Shown here: one piece after another, positions 1-7,798 of the stretch
Position numbering within the stretch: the stretch's first letter is position 1
Layout: every line of letters starts with the position of its first letter
Assembly (NCBI RefSeq): GCF_030323265.1
Contig: NZ_CP104992.1
Coordinates: 62,001 to 126,000 of the forward strand
Length of the DNA stretch: 64,000 nucleotides
Reading direction: 5' to 3'
Source: Terrirhizobium terrae
GTDB taxonomy: Bacteria > Pseudomonadota > Alphaproteobacteria > Rhizobiales > Rhizobiaceae
The notes under the pieces: generated by a model
Seen by the model: only the letters and a program-made list of their open reading frames with translations
Told to the model about the DNA's origin: nothing
Databases searched by the model: none
Position numbers and translations under genes: made by a program

Positions 1-798
1 GTCCGCGGCGCGGCCGGCACGATCAACAACAACTCGGCCGAACTGTCTTCCGCCGCAAACGACCTGTCGAAGCGCACCGAACAGCAGGCCGCAGCGCTGG
101 AAGAGACCGCGGCAGCGCTCGACGAGATCACCGCAACCGTGCGCGCCGCTTCGGCCCGTGCGACCGAAGCCCGCGACATGGTTCACGAGACCAAGCAGAG
201 TGCGGCAAAGTCCGGCGAGATCGTCCGCTCCGCCGTCACCGCCATGGGCCGTATCGAAGAATCCTCGACCAAGATCAGCCAGATCATCGGCGTCATCGAC
301 GAGATCGCCTTCCAGACCAACCTCCTGGCACTCAACGCCGGCGTCGAGGCTGCCCGTGCAGGTGAAGCAGGACGTGGCTTTGCGGTCGTCGCCCAGGAAG
401 TCCGCGAACTTGCCCAGCGCTCGGCAAACGCCGCCAAGGAGATCAAGACGCTGATCAGCGCCTCGGCAGCCGAAGTCGAAGGCGGCGTCTCGCTCGTCCG
501 CTCCACCGGCAGCGCGCTGGTCGAGATCGAAGGCCTTGTCAACCGGGTCAACGAGCATGTGGAATCGATCGCCACCGCTGCCCGCGAACAGGCAACGGCG
601 CTGGCCGAAATCAACTCCTCGGTCAACCACATGGACCAGATGACCCAGAAGAACGCCGCGATGGTGGAAGAAACCACCGCCGCCAGCGAGACCCTTGCCG
701 ACGAAAGCCGCCAGCTGCAGCAGATCCTGAGCAACTTCAAGCTGGATGCCGGCAGCGAACTCGGCGCCATGGGCCGCCGGATGCGCAACGCCGCCTGA
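1..798 (+). CDS. methyl-accepting chemotaxis protein, C-terminal part (5' end outside window)
   Basis: The frame is open from base 1, so only the cytoplasmic signalling part of a chemoreceptor is present (about 265 residues). It shows the near-invariant hairpin tip of the MCP signalling domain: [20 protein letters not shown] followed by [19 protein letters not shown], flanked by long heptad-rich helices with Glu/Gln pairs suited to CheR/CheB methylation. This tip binds CheA and CheW and relays ligand binding to flagellar control. Ligand-binding and membrane segments lie upstream of the window, so the stimulus cannot be inferred. The C-terminus lacks an obvious NWETF-type CheR tether. A strong hairpin follows the stop codon. 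Confidence 0.95.
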   Translation, partial: VRGAAGTINNNSAELSSAANDLSKRTEQQAAALEETAAALDEITATVRAASARATEARDMVHETKQSAAKSGEIVRSAVTAMGRIEESSTKISQIIGVIDEIAFQTNLLALNAGVEAARAGEAGRGFAVVAQEVRELAQRSANAAKEIKTLISASAAEVEGGVSLVRSTGSALVEIEGLVNRVNEHVESIATAAREQATALAEINSSVNHMDQMTQKNAAMVEETTAASETLADESRQLQQILSNFKLDAGSELGAMGRRMRNAA

Positions 799-824
799 TC
801 GGCTACACGCAACGACCGAAATCG

Positions 825-860
825 AAAGGCCCGGACGCCATGCGCCCGGGCCTTTCTTCG
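825..860 (+). terminator. rho-independent terminator after the chemoreceptor gene
   Basis: A perfect 10-bp stem, AAAGGCCCGG (825-834) with CCGGGCCTTT (846-855), and an 11-base loop lie 27 bases after the MCP stop codon. The T-run after the stem is short. Confidence 0.8.
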
Positions 861-1003
861 TTGCGAAAAATATAGCCTGCGAAATGTCACGGCTGTACTT
901 CAGGCCTGACGCTCCGTGAGGTTGCCTCGTGGCGAAGACGATGGTCTTATTGGTCGCAATACTGAAACCTGCCTTTTTTGCCGATTTTCGAAGCGATAGA
1001 GAC

Positions 1004-2853
1004 ATGTCGATTTCAGATGCGATTTACCGCCCGTTCGAGACGCTGATCCAACCGCTGGATATTCCTTACCGACCGCTGCCCTCCAAAGGCCCGGTCGCGG
1101 TGCTCATGCATTTCATCTCGATGTTCCGCGGCGTTCTAATCGCGCTTGCACTCGTCTCGATCGCAATGGAGGCGATCAATCTGACCATCGTCTGGGGGCT
1201 TTCCGTAGTCGTTGACGGGGTCAGCCAGCAGGGCGCCGCGGCCTTCCTGAAAAGCGAGTGGCGGCTGTTGGCGTTTCTGGGCCTGCTCCTTTTTCCGGGC
1301 ATGCCGGTCGCCTCGTTCCTGCTGAACACTCTTCAATCCCACACGCTAAGCGTTGCGATGCCGGCGGCGATCCAGTGGCAGGGCCATAAGGCGGTGGAGA
1401 GGCAGGACATCGCATTCTTCCACGATCTCTTTGCCGGACAGGTTGTCTCACGGCTTTCGCAGGTCGCATCCGCCGTGCAGCAGCAGATCATTGCGGCGTT
1501 CCAGACGATACCGCGCTTCATTCTGTCCATGGCGGGGTCCGTGGTACTGCTCAGCGCGCTCGCTTGGCAATTGGCGCTCCCTGTCGTCGTCTGGATCCTG
1601 CTCAACGTCGCTCTGGCGGTGAAGATGGCCCCCATCTTCACTGAGCGCTCCCGCCGCACGGCCAAACAACGCAGCCTGATCGCCGGCACCGTCAACGACC
1701 TTTACGGCAACATGCAGATGATCAAGCAGTTTGCCGCTGAAGACAGCGAGGCAGGTGCAATCCGCCGCGTCCTTCAAAATGCGGTCGACACCCAGCACAG
1801 TGAGCAACGGATCTACCGGACGTCGGAATTAATCGTGGTCGCTCTCAATACCGGCCTCTGGCTCACCATCCTTTGGATCGGGCTGACCGGTCTGGTCGAA
1901 GACTTCATATCCGTCGGCGAGTTCGTGGCAGCAGTTTACGTGCTGCAGCGGCTGTCAGCACACACTTTCACCTTTCTCCAGATGGGCCAGCAGATCTTCC
2001 AGGCCATCGGCACGATCAGGGACGCCATGCCGGTGATGACGACACCGCCGACCATCACCGATCGGTCGGGAGCCGAAGAGCTTGCGGTCACGAACGGAGA
2101 GATCCGCTTCCAGAACGTCACCTTCGCCTACCGGGCGGAAAAACGAGTGGTCAAGGATCTTTCGCTCGTCATCAAACCCGGAGAAAAAATCGGCCTTGTC
2201 GGCCTGTCGGGTGCAGGAAAGACGACGCTGGTGAGCCTGCTTCTGCGCTTCTACGATCCCGGCAATGGTGCCATCTTGATCGATGGTCAGGACATAAAAA
2301 ACGTTACGCAGGGAAGTCTGAGACAAAATATCGGCGTTATCGCACAGGATGTCGCTCTTCTTCATCGCTCCGTCGGCGACAATATTCGCTACGGCCGCCC
2401 CGAAGCGACACGGCAGGAAATCGAGGATGCAGCAAGGACCGCCAGTGCCGACGCGTTCATTGCCGAACTGAAGGATGCAGAAGGCCGCACGGGCTACGAA
2501 GCCTTTGTCGGCGATCGCGGCATCAAACTGTCCGGCGGCCAGAGACAGCGCATCGCCATCGCACGCGTCCTGCTGAAAAACGCGCCTATCTTAGTTCTGG
2601 ACGAAGCGACATCCTCCCTGGACAGCGAGTCAGAAGCCGCGATCCAGGACCGGCTCGATTTCGTCATGGAGAGGAAAACGGTCATTGCGATTGCCCATCG
2701 CCTGTCCACCATTGCCAAGATGGATCGTATTCTGGTGCTCGATAAGGGGCGGGTCATCGAGGAGGAGCGCCCGCAGACCTGATCGAGAGCGACGGCCTTT
2801 TCGCCCGCCTATGGAAACGCCAGACTGGTGGCTTCATTGCGGAAGATGCCTGA
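1004..2853 (+). CDS. ABC exporter (fused permease and ATPase), frameshifted near its 3' end
   Basis: Half-size ABC exporter: an N-terminal transmembrane domain (about residues 40-340) followed by an ATPase domain with Walker A GLSGAGKTT (about residue 400), signature LSGGQRQR, Walker B ILVLDEATSSLD and H-loop AIAHRLST. It would pump a lipid, peptide or drug across the inner membrane as a dimer; the substrate cannot be told. The start is placed at ATG 1004; a GTG at 929 would add 25 residues without membrane-protein character. As read, the frame stops at 2782. Adding one base at GG 2764-2765 restores a typical exporter tail (DLIESDGLFARLWKRQTGG) ending at 2853, giving 616 residues. A sequencing indel or a recent mutation are both possible. 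Confidence 0.85.
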
Positions 2854-2882
2854 TCCGCCGGACGGTTTCGGAAGCCATTCGC

Positions 2883-3767
2883 TTACCCTTCCCCCAGCAT
2901 CCCCAACATAGCACCAAGCGCCCGCGTAACATGCCGCTCACCGTGATGCAGCGTCGAGAAGGCGCGCGACGGCATCTCGAAGTTGGCTACATGCAGCGCA
3001 CCGGCCAGCGAATGGAATTCGGTCGCCCGGCTGGAGAGCACGGTTGCCGACAACCCGGCCTCGACGGCCGCGATCGCCGCTTCGTTGGACGGCATTTCCA
3101 ACACCACGGAGAGCGACTGCGGATCGATATCGAGGCTTGCAAGATGCGCCTCGAAGGCCGAGCGGGTGCCGGAACCCTTTTCGCGCATGATCCAGGATGT
3201 TTCCAGAAGATCATGGGCCACGAGCTCTCTCCCGTCTGCCCAAGGGTGGCGACTGCCGACCACGAGGACGAGCCGGTCTCGCGCGACCAGCGAGCGGCGA
3301 AGCTCCGGCATCGCGATCTCGCCCTCGACCACCGCAAGCTCGGCCGCACCGGCGAGCACCGCTTCCGCAGCACTTCGGGTATTGCCGACGGTAAGCCGCA
3401 GATCGACGCGCGGAAACCGCTCGTGATAGCCCACCAGCCGCGACGGCAGCCAATAGCTCGCCACCGTCTGGCTGGCATGGACGCGCAGCACGCCAGAGGC
3501 CGAGCCGCCGAGATCTGCGAGCGCCAGTTCCGCCGCCCTCGCCCGCTCCAGCACGCCATGCGCCTCGTCGACAAAAAGCCTGCCGGCTTCGGTCAACGCG
3601 ATGCGCCGGCCGACCCTGTCGAACAGGATCACCCCGTGGCGCGCCTCAAGCGCCGAGATCGCGGCACTGACGGCCGATTGCGTCAGATTGAGCACCTCGG
3701 CTGCCCGCGTCACATGCTCGCGCGCTGCGACCTCCAGAAATATCCTGAGCTGTTCGAGTGTCATCAC
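2883..3767 (-). CDS. LysR-family transcriptional regulator
   Basis: A 294-residue LysR-type regulator. The N-terminal 60 residues form the winged helix-turn-helix (LRIFLEVAAREHVTRAAEVL then LTQSAVSAAISALE), followed by the LysR substrate-binding domain. It is divergently transcribed from the YeiH-type membrane protein gene starting at 3876, the classic arrangement of a LysR activator and its target, so it probably controls that gene and itself. A perfect inverted repeat sits just upstream of its start codon. The effector is unknown; family relatives next to yeiH genes are often compared with YeiE/CysB-type regulators of sulfur metabolism, but nothing here proves that. Confidence 0.93.
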   Translation of the reverse strand: MMTLEQLRIFLEVAAREHVTRAAEVLNLTQSAVSAAISALEARHGVILFDRVGRRIALTEAGRLFVDEAHGVLERARAAELALADLGGSASGVLRVHASQTVASYWLPSRLVGYHERFPRVDLRLTVGNTRSAAEAVLAGAAELAVVEGEIAMPELRRSLVARDRLVLVVGSRHPWADGRELVAHDLLETSWIMREKGSGTRSAFEAHLASLDIDPQSLSVVLEMPSNEAAIAAVEAGLSATVLSSRATEFHSLAGALHVANFEMPSRAFSTLHHGERHVTRALGAMLGMLGEG

Positions 3768-3774
3768 GCCACCA

Positions 3775-3789
3775 TTCGATTTTATCGAA
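3775..3789. promoter_or_regulatory. inverted repeat in LysR/yeiH divergent promoter
   Basis: TTCGAT-TTT-ATCGAA is a perfect 6-3-6 palindrome, 7 bases upstream of the LysR start codon and inside the 108-bp divergent promoter region. Position and symmetry suit a LysR recognition or autoregulation site; binding is inferred. Confidence 0.45.
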
Positions 3790-3875
3790 CGATATCACAA
3801 AACTTATCAATTGGATTTGTTCTTTTGCGAGGAGGAGAATGATTTTCGAAAGAGTCAGAATATTTTGGAAATTTC

Positions 3876-4907
3876 ATGAGGTCGAACACGACAGCCCTAG
3901 AACGCGGGACCAGCTCGCTGGCGACACTGCCGCCACTTCTGCCCGGCATTTTATTGACGGCTGCGATCGCCGCGATCGCACTGACCATCCGCTCGCTGAC
4001 CGGCTGGACGGCGCTCAGCCCGCTGATCCTGTCGATCATCATCGGCATGCTGATCCGCAACACGCTGAGCCTCCCGGCCGCGATCGAACCTGGTATCGGC
4101 TTTTCGCTGAAACGCATTCTCCGCTTCGGCATCATCCTGCTCGGCCTGCAGGTGACGGCGGCGCAGATCCTCTCGCTCGGCGGTGCGGCTCTTGTCATGG
4201 TCGCGCTCACCCTTGCCGCCTCATTCATCGCCATAAGGCTTGCCGGTCGCGCGCTTGGCGTCGACCGCCAGCTGACGGACCTGATCGCCGCCGGAACCTC
4301 GGTCTGCGGTGCATCCGCGGTGATCGCCGCAAACACTGTTGTGCGCGGCAAGCAGGAGCATGTCGCCTATGCGGTTGCCTGCGTCACGCTGTTCGGCTCC
4401 ATCTCGATGCTGGTTTACCCGTTGCTGGCAGCCCCGCTGGGGCTCGACGAACGCGCCTACGGCCTGTGGTCCGGCGCCACCATCCATGAAGTCGCCCAGG
4501 TCGTCGCAGCTTCCTTTCAGGCGGGTGATGTCGCGGGCCAGTTCGGCACGATTTCGAAACTCGCCCGCGTCGTGCTTCTGGCACCTTTGGTCATGACGCT
4601 GGCGCTTGCCCTGCGCTCCAGCACGACCGGTCAGGGACAGTCGGGCAGCGTCCCAATGCCTTGGTTCGTTTTCGGCTTCATCGCCATGATGGCGGTCAAT
4701 AGCGTGGTCGACATTCCGGCCGAGGCCAGCAGGAACATCGTCATGCTGACCAATTTCCTGCTCTCCATGGCGCTCGGCGCGATGGGCCTGCAGGCCAACA
4801 TCGCCAAGCTGAAGGCAGAGGGCTGGCGACCGCTGGCGCTAGGCGCCTTCGGCTGGATCTTCATCGCCGCCTTCGGCTTCGCGATGCTGAAACTTTTCGG
4901 ATTTTGA
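3876..4907 (+). CDS. YeiH/UPF0324 family putative sulfate exporter
   Basis: Integral membrane protein of 343 residues with about ten hydrophobic helices, matching the YeiH (UPF0324, conserved hypothetical 698) family. Diagnostic stretches include LLPGILLTAAIAAIA at the N-terminus, the glycine-rich GTSVCGASAVIAA motif near residue 145, and ATIHEVAQVVAA near residue 205. Family members are annotated as putative sulfate exporters, but the substrate is poorly established. The divergent LysR gene is the probable regulator. The start ATG at 3876 lies 108 bp from that regulator's start. Confidence 0.88.
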   Translation: MRSNTTALERGTSSLATLPPLLPGILLTAAIAAIALTIRSLTGWTALSPLILSIIIGMLIRNTLSLPAAIEPGIGFSLKRILRFGIILLGLQVTAAQILSLGGAALVMVALTLAASFIAIRLAGRALGVDRQLTDLIAAGTSVCGASAVIAANTVVRGKQEHVAYAVACVTLFGSISMLVYPLLAAPLGLDERAYGLWSGATIHEVAQVVAASFQAGDVAGQFGTISKLARVVLLAPLVMTLALALRSSTTGQGQSGSVPMPWFVFGFIAMMAVNSVVDIPAEASRNIVMLTNFLLSMALGAMGLQANIAKLKAEGWRPLALGAFGWIFIAAFGFAMLKLFGF

Positions 4908-4964
4908 CTTCAGGGGACCACGGCCGCGCCCGCTTGAGGCGGTGCGGCCGGCCTAAAACGTCAC

Positions 4965-5156
4965 TCAGCAGGGCTTTGGCCGCTCTGGCTGCCGCTCCTC
5001 TTCGCGAACCGCTTCGTCATGATACCAGCAGGTATCGACGACCGAGAACACGATGTCTCCCACACCGAGAGGGGTCGTCAGACCATTGTCGAGACGACGC
5101 CGCGGGTTGACCGGAAACTGGTAGATTTTTGCTGTTTCACGATGGATGCTTGCCAT
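4965..5156 (-). CDS. gstI: GstI-like DUF2735 small protein, divergent from glnII
   Basis: A 63-residue protein beginning MASIHRETAKIYQFPV; the RETAKIYQFPV core is typical of DUF2735 proteins of Rhizobiales. Its length and its divergent position beside glnII match gstI of Rhizobium leguminosarum, described as an inhibitor of glnII translation under nitrogen sufficiency. Ribosome binding site GAGGAGG lies about 8 bases before the ATG. On its own strand a sigma-54-like -24/-12 element (5245-5260) precedes it by about 90 bases. The name rests on family, size and context; function in this organism is inferred. Confidence 0.85.
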   Translation of the reverse strand: MASIHRETAKIYQFPVNPRRRLDNGLTTPLGVGDIVFSVVDTCWYHDEAVREEERQPERPKPC

Positions 5157-5244
5157 CCTATCGCCTCCTCACTTCACTGCATCAAACTGACCAAGACTTA
5201 ATTTTTGCCTATTTTTTATGCTCGATGCATTAATTTACATCATT

Positions 5245-5260
5245 TGCATATATCTTGCCA
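5245..5260 (-). promoter_or_regulatory. candidate sigma-54 promoter of gstI
   Basis: Read on the minus strand this is TGGCAAGATATATGCA. It keeps the -24 TGG and -12 TGC with the required 10 bases between GG and GC; two consensus positions differ (C6 to A, T12 to A). It would leave a leader of roughly 80 bases before gstI. The surroundings are AT-rich, so chance cannot be excluded. Confidence 0.5.
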
Positions 5261-5469
5261 GCTAAGATTGAGATCGCGTCGAGTTTCGCCGCAGAAATCT
5301 GCGCGTTGAAGAGCCAACAGCATGGGTGCGAGAAAGTTCCGCGCCCCACACCCGAACGCCCAAAACGCCCGCCTTATCCGTGTGCGGATGCAATTCAGTC
5401 CCACCGAGAGGTGCGCGAGCTTGCATTTGTAACATTTTTTTAAAGGCACTCTGCCCAGAGACGGCAAAC

Positions 5470-5485
5470 TGGCACGGCACGTGCT
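5470..5485 (+). promoter_or_regulatory. sigma-54 (-24/-12) promoter of glnII
   Basis: TGGCACGGCACGTGCT matches the RpoN consensus TGGCACG-N4-TTGCW in all but one position, with correct GG-to-GC spacing. It lies 87 bases before the glnII start codon, predicting transcription start near 5496. glnII of rhizobia is known to be NtrC/RpoN dependent. A 12-bp symmetric CACC-GAGA-GGTG at 5402-5413 might belong to an activator site but has four rather than five spacer bases for NtrC. Confidence 0.8.
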
Positions 5486-5571
5486 TTTGATAGAACAAGC
5501 CCGGGATGGCGGCCGCAAGGCAGGCATTCTGGATGGCTCAACCATGAAGATCACGGCCTGAGAGATAAAAC

Positions 5572-6606
5572 ATGACCAAGTATAAGCTCGAGTACATCTG
5601 GCTCGACGGTTACACCCCAGTACCGAACCTGCGTGGCAAGACGCAGATCAAGGAATTCGACGCTTTCCCGACGCTCGAGCAGCTGCCGCTCTGGGGCTTT
5701 GACGGTTCGTCGACGATGCAGGCCGAAGGCCGCTCCTCGGATTGCGTGCTGAAGCCGGTCGCGATCTACCCGGATCCGGCTCGCACCAACGGTGCTCTCG
5801 TCATGTGCGAAGTCATGATGCCGGATGGCGTCACGCCGCATCCGTCCAACAGCCGCGCAACCATCCTCGACGACGAAGATGCATGGTTCGGCTTCGAGCA
5901 GGAATACTTCTTCTACGAAGACGGCCGTCCGCTCGGCTTCCCGGAACAGGGTTACCCGGCTCCACAGGGTCCGTATTACTGCGGCGTCGGCTACAAGAAT
6001 GTCGGCGCAGTTGCCCGCGAGATCGTTGAAGAACATCTCGACCAGTGCCTCGCTGCCGGCATCAACCACGAAGGCATCAACGGCGAAGTCGCCAAGGGCC
6101 AGTGGGAATTCCAGATTTTCGGCAAGGGCTCCAAGCGCGCTGCCGACCAGATCTGGATGGCCCGCTACCTCCTGCTCCGCCTGACGGAACAGTACGGCAT
6201 CGACATCGAGTTCCACTGCAAGCCGCTCGGCGACACCGACTGGAACGGCTCGGGCATGCACTGCAACTTCTCGACCAAGTTCATGCGCGAAGTCGGCGGC
6301 AAGGACTATTTCGAAGCCCTGATGGCGCAGTTCGAAAAGAACCTGCAGGACCATATCGACGTTTACGGTCCGGACAACCACATGCGCCTGACCGGCAAGC
6401 ACGAAACCGCTCCGTGGAACAAGTTCTCCTACGGCGTTGCCGACCGTGGCGCTTCGATCCGCGTTCCGCATTCCTTCGTCAACAACGGCTACAAGGGTTA
6501 CCTCGAAGACCGTCGTCCGAACTCGCAGGGTTGCCCCTACCAGATCGCTTCCCAGGTTCTGAAGACGATCTCGGAAGTCCCGACCGCAAAGTCTGCAGCC
6601 GCCTGA
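5572..6606 (+). CDS. glnII: glutamine synthetase type II
   Basis: Cytoplasmic glutamine synthetase of the octameric, eukaryote-like class II (344 residues, usual for rhizobial GlnII), making glutamine from glutamate, ammonium and ATP. Typical motifs are LPLWGFDGSST near residue 38, the acidic metal-binding FGFEQEYFF near residue 105, NGEVAKGQWEFQ near residue 170 and the HMRLTGKHETAPWNKFSYGV region near residue 265. Class II lacks the adenylylation control of GlnA, and expression is typically set by NtrC/RpoN, consistent with the -24/-12 promoter at 5470. The divergent gstI probably adds translational control. Unlike its neighbours it has no operon partner; a strong terminator follows directly. 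Confidence 0.98.
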   Translation: MTKYKLEYIWLDGYTPVPNLRGKTQIKEFDAFPTLEQLPLWGFDGSSTMQAEGRSSDCVLKPVAIYPDPARTNGALVMCEVMMPDGVTPHPSNSRATILDDEDAWFGFEQEYFFYEDGRPLGFPEQGYPAPQGPYYCGVGYKNVGAVAREIVEEHLDQCLAAGINHEGINGEVAKGQWEFQIFGKGSKRAADQIWMARYLLLRLTEQYGIDIEFHCKPLGDTDWNGSGMHCNFSTKFMREVGGKDYFEALMAQFEKNLQDHIDVYGPDNHMRLTGKHETAPWNKFSYGVADRGASIRVPHSFVNNGYKGYLEDRRPNSQGCPYQIASQVLKTISEVPTAKSAAA

Positions 6607-6630
6607 TAGGCTGCAAGTCTCCCAAGACGG

Positions 6631-6660
6631 AAAACGCCGGCCCCAGCGCCGGCGTTTTTT
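6631..6660 (+). terminator. rho-independent terminator of glnII
   Basis: An 11-bp stem AAAACGCCGGC (6631-6641) pairs with GCCGGCGTTTT (6648-6658) around a six-base loop and runs into seven Ts. Confidence 0.93.
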
Positions 6661-6715
6661 TGCGTCAAGAGGCATGTAGATATTGAGTTCAAAATGATCC
6701 CCTCACTTGCGATTT

Positions 6716-6859
6716 CTAACACTTAGCTGAAGCTAAGATGTTGAAATCGCTTTCTCTCCACAGGGGGAGAGATAGGTATGCCGCACCATCGGCGAGTTTA
6801 CCTCTCCCCTTGTGGGAGAGGTTACAAAATCAGCATCTTAGCCGGAGGCTAAGTGCTAG
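6716..6859. repeat. large imperfect palindromic element (RIME/MITE-like)
   Basis: Arms 6716-6743 and 6831-6859 are inverted copies (ctaRcacttagc...gctaagatgYtg), and each arm is itself a small hairpin (cttagc/gctaag). Inside them are two further mirrored blocks around ctctcc..ggggagag and cctctccccttgtgggagagg. The whole 144-base stretch could fold into one long hairpin. It carries no coding sequence and resembles the intergenic mosaic elements of rhizobia. Transcription from glnII and rutR converges here. Confidence 0.75.
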
Positions 6860-6901
6860 ATTTTGTTGGTGAGGGGCGCGGCTGTTGCGTGATCACCCAC
6901 T

Positions 6902-7540
6902 CTACCGCGGCAGCAACCCACCCATGAACAGCTGCTCCAGAAACCGCGCCGCATCCTCGAACCGCCCCTCGCCCGCATAGGCCTGGCCGAGCACCGCGCG
7001 CACCTGCACGTCGAAATCGGCATAGTGCTGGGTCGTCGACCAGATCGAGAATATCAGGTGATAGGGATCGCACTTGGCGATCTTGCCGGTTCGCGCCCAG
7101 GCACGGATCACCTCAGCCTTCTCGTCCACCAGCTCTTTCAGCGGACCTTTCAGCTCGTCCTCGATATGCGGCGCACCCTGCAGCACCTCGTTGGCGAAGA
7201 GCCGGCTCTCGCGCGGAAAGTCGCGCGCCATCTCAAGCTTGCGGCGGATATAGGAACGGATCTCCGCTTCCGGATTGCCCTCGGCGTCAAGCGCTCTGAG
7301 CGGTTCCAGCCATGTGGACAGTACCCGGTCGATCAGCTGCCGGTGCATCGCGTCCTTGGTGCGGAAATAATAGAGAAGATTGGGCTTGGACATGCCCGCC
7401 GCCTCGGCGATCTGGTCGATCGTCGAACCGCGAAAACCGTTTGCCGAAAACACGTCGAGCGCGGCTTCCAGGATGCGCTCTTCCTTCTCCTCCTGAATGC
7501 GGGTGCGCCGCTGCGTCTGAGCCGCCCTCGGGATGGCCAT
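6902..7540 (-). CDS. rutR: RutR-like TetR-family repressor of pyrimidine catabolism
   Basis: TetR-family regulator with N-terminal helix-turn-helix (ILEAALDVFSANGFRGSTID, then QIAEAAGMSKPNLLYYFRTK) and the RutR-type C-terminal ligand domain (EDELKGPLKELVDEKAEVIR, then DPYHLIFSIWSTTQHYADF). From the ATG at 7540 it is 212 residues, the same length as E. coli RutR; an earlier in-frame ATG at 7630 adds 30 basic residues and is less likely. RutR binds uracil and controls pyrimidine use. Divergence from pydC, with a RutR-like operator between them at 7639-7654, supports control of the downstream pyrimidine/hydantoin genes. Confidence 0.88.
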   Translation of the reverse strand: MAIPRAAQTQRRTRIQEEKEERILEAALDVFSANGFRGSTIDQIAEAAGMSKPNLLYYFRTKDAMHRQLIDRVLSTWLEPLRALDAEGNPEAEIRSYIRRKLEMARDFPRESRLFANEVLQGAPHIEDELKGPLKELVDEKAEVIRAWARTGKIAKCDPYHLIFSIWSTTQHYADFDVQVRAVLGQAYAGEGRFEDAARFLEQLFMGGLLPR

Positions 7541-7638
7541 TCGTCTTTTCGCCCTTCTTCTTCGCGCCCGCAAAATCTTCGAAAACATCTGTGTTTTTGA
7601 TGATTTCGACTTGAGTGAAACCGCGGACATTGTAAGCT

Positions 7639-7654
7639 TTTACCAACCGGTCAA
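7639..7654. promoter_or_regulatory. candidate RutR operator
   Basis: TTTACCAACCGGTCAA (reverse TTGACCGGTTGGTAAA) agrees with the E. coli RutR box TTGACCA-NN-TGGTCAA except at two positions. It lies in the divergent rutR/pydC promoter region, where an autoregulated repressor would bind. Confidence 0.6.
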
Positions 7655-7798
7655 ATTATCGGCGACAAGCGAAATAAAGGCAATGCCGATCTCCGACGCC
7701 AGCAGGGCGAAACCTCTGGTCCGACGAGAAAAGACCATCGGGAACAACAAGCATACTGCCGCCACGGCAGGACGTGAAAACAGGTGAGGACTGAACGA

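Noticed and set aside
4920..4960. terminator between the YeiH gene and gstI
   Set aside because: The cggccgc...gcggccg hairpin is strong but has no T-run on either side and an imperfect inner stem.
5402..5413. NtrC-binding site between gstI and glnII
   Set aside because: CACC-GAGA-GGTG is symmetric but has four spacer bases instead of five and lacks the flanking TG/CA of the NtrC consensus; no better match was found, so no enhancer is annotated.
5551..6675. 374-codon minus-strand frame opposite glnII
   Set aside because: Shadow of glnII; it would also read through the glnII terminator hairpin.
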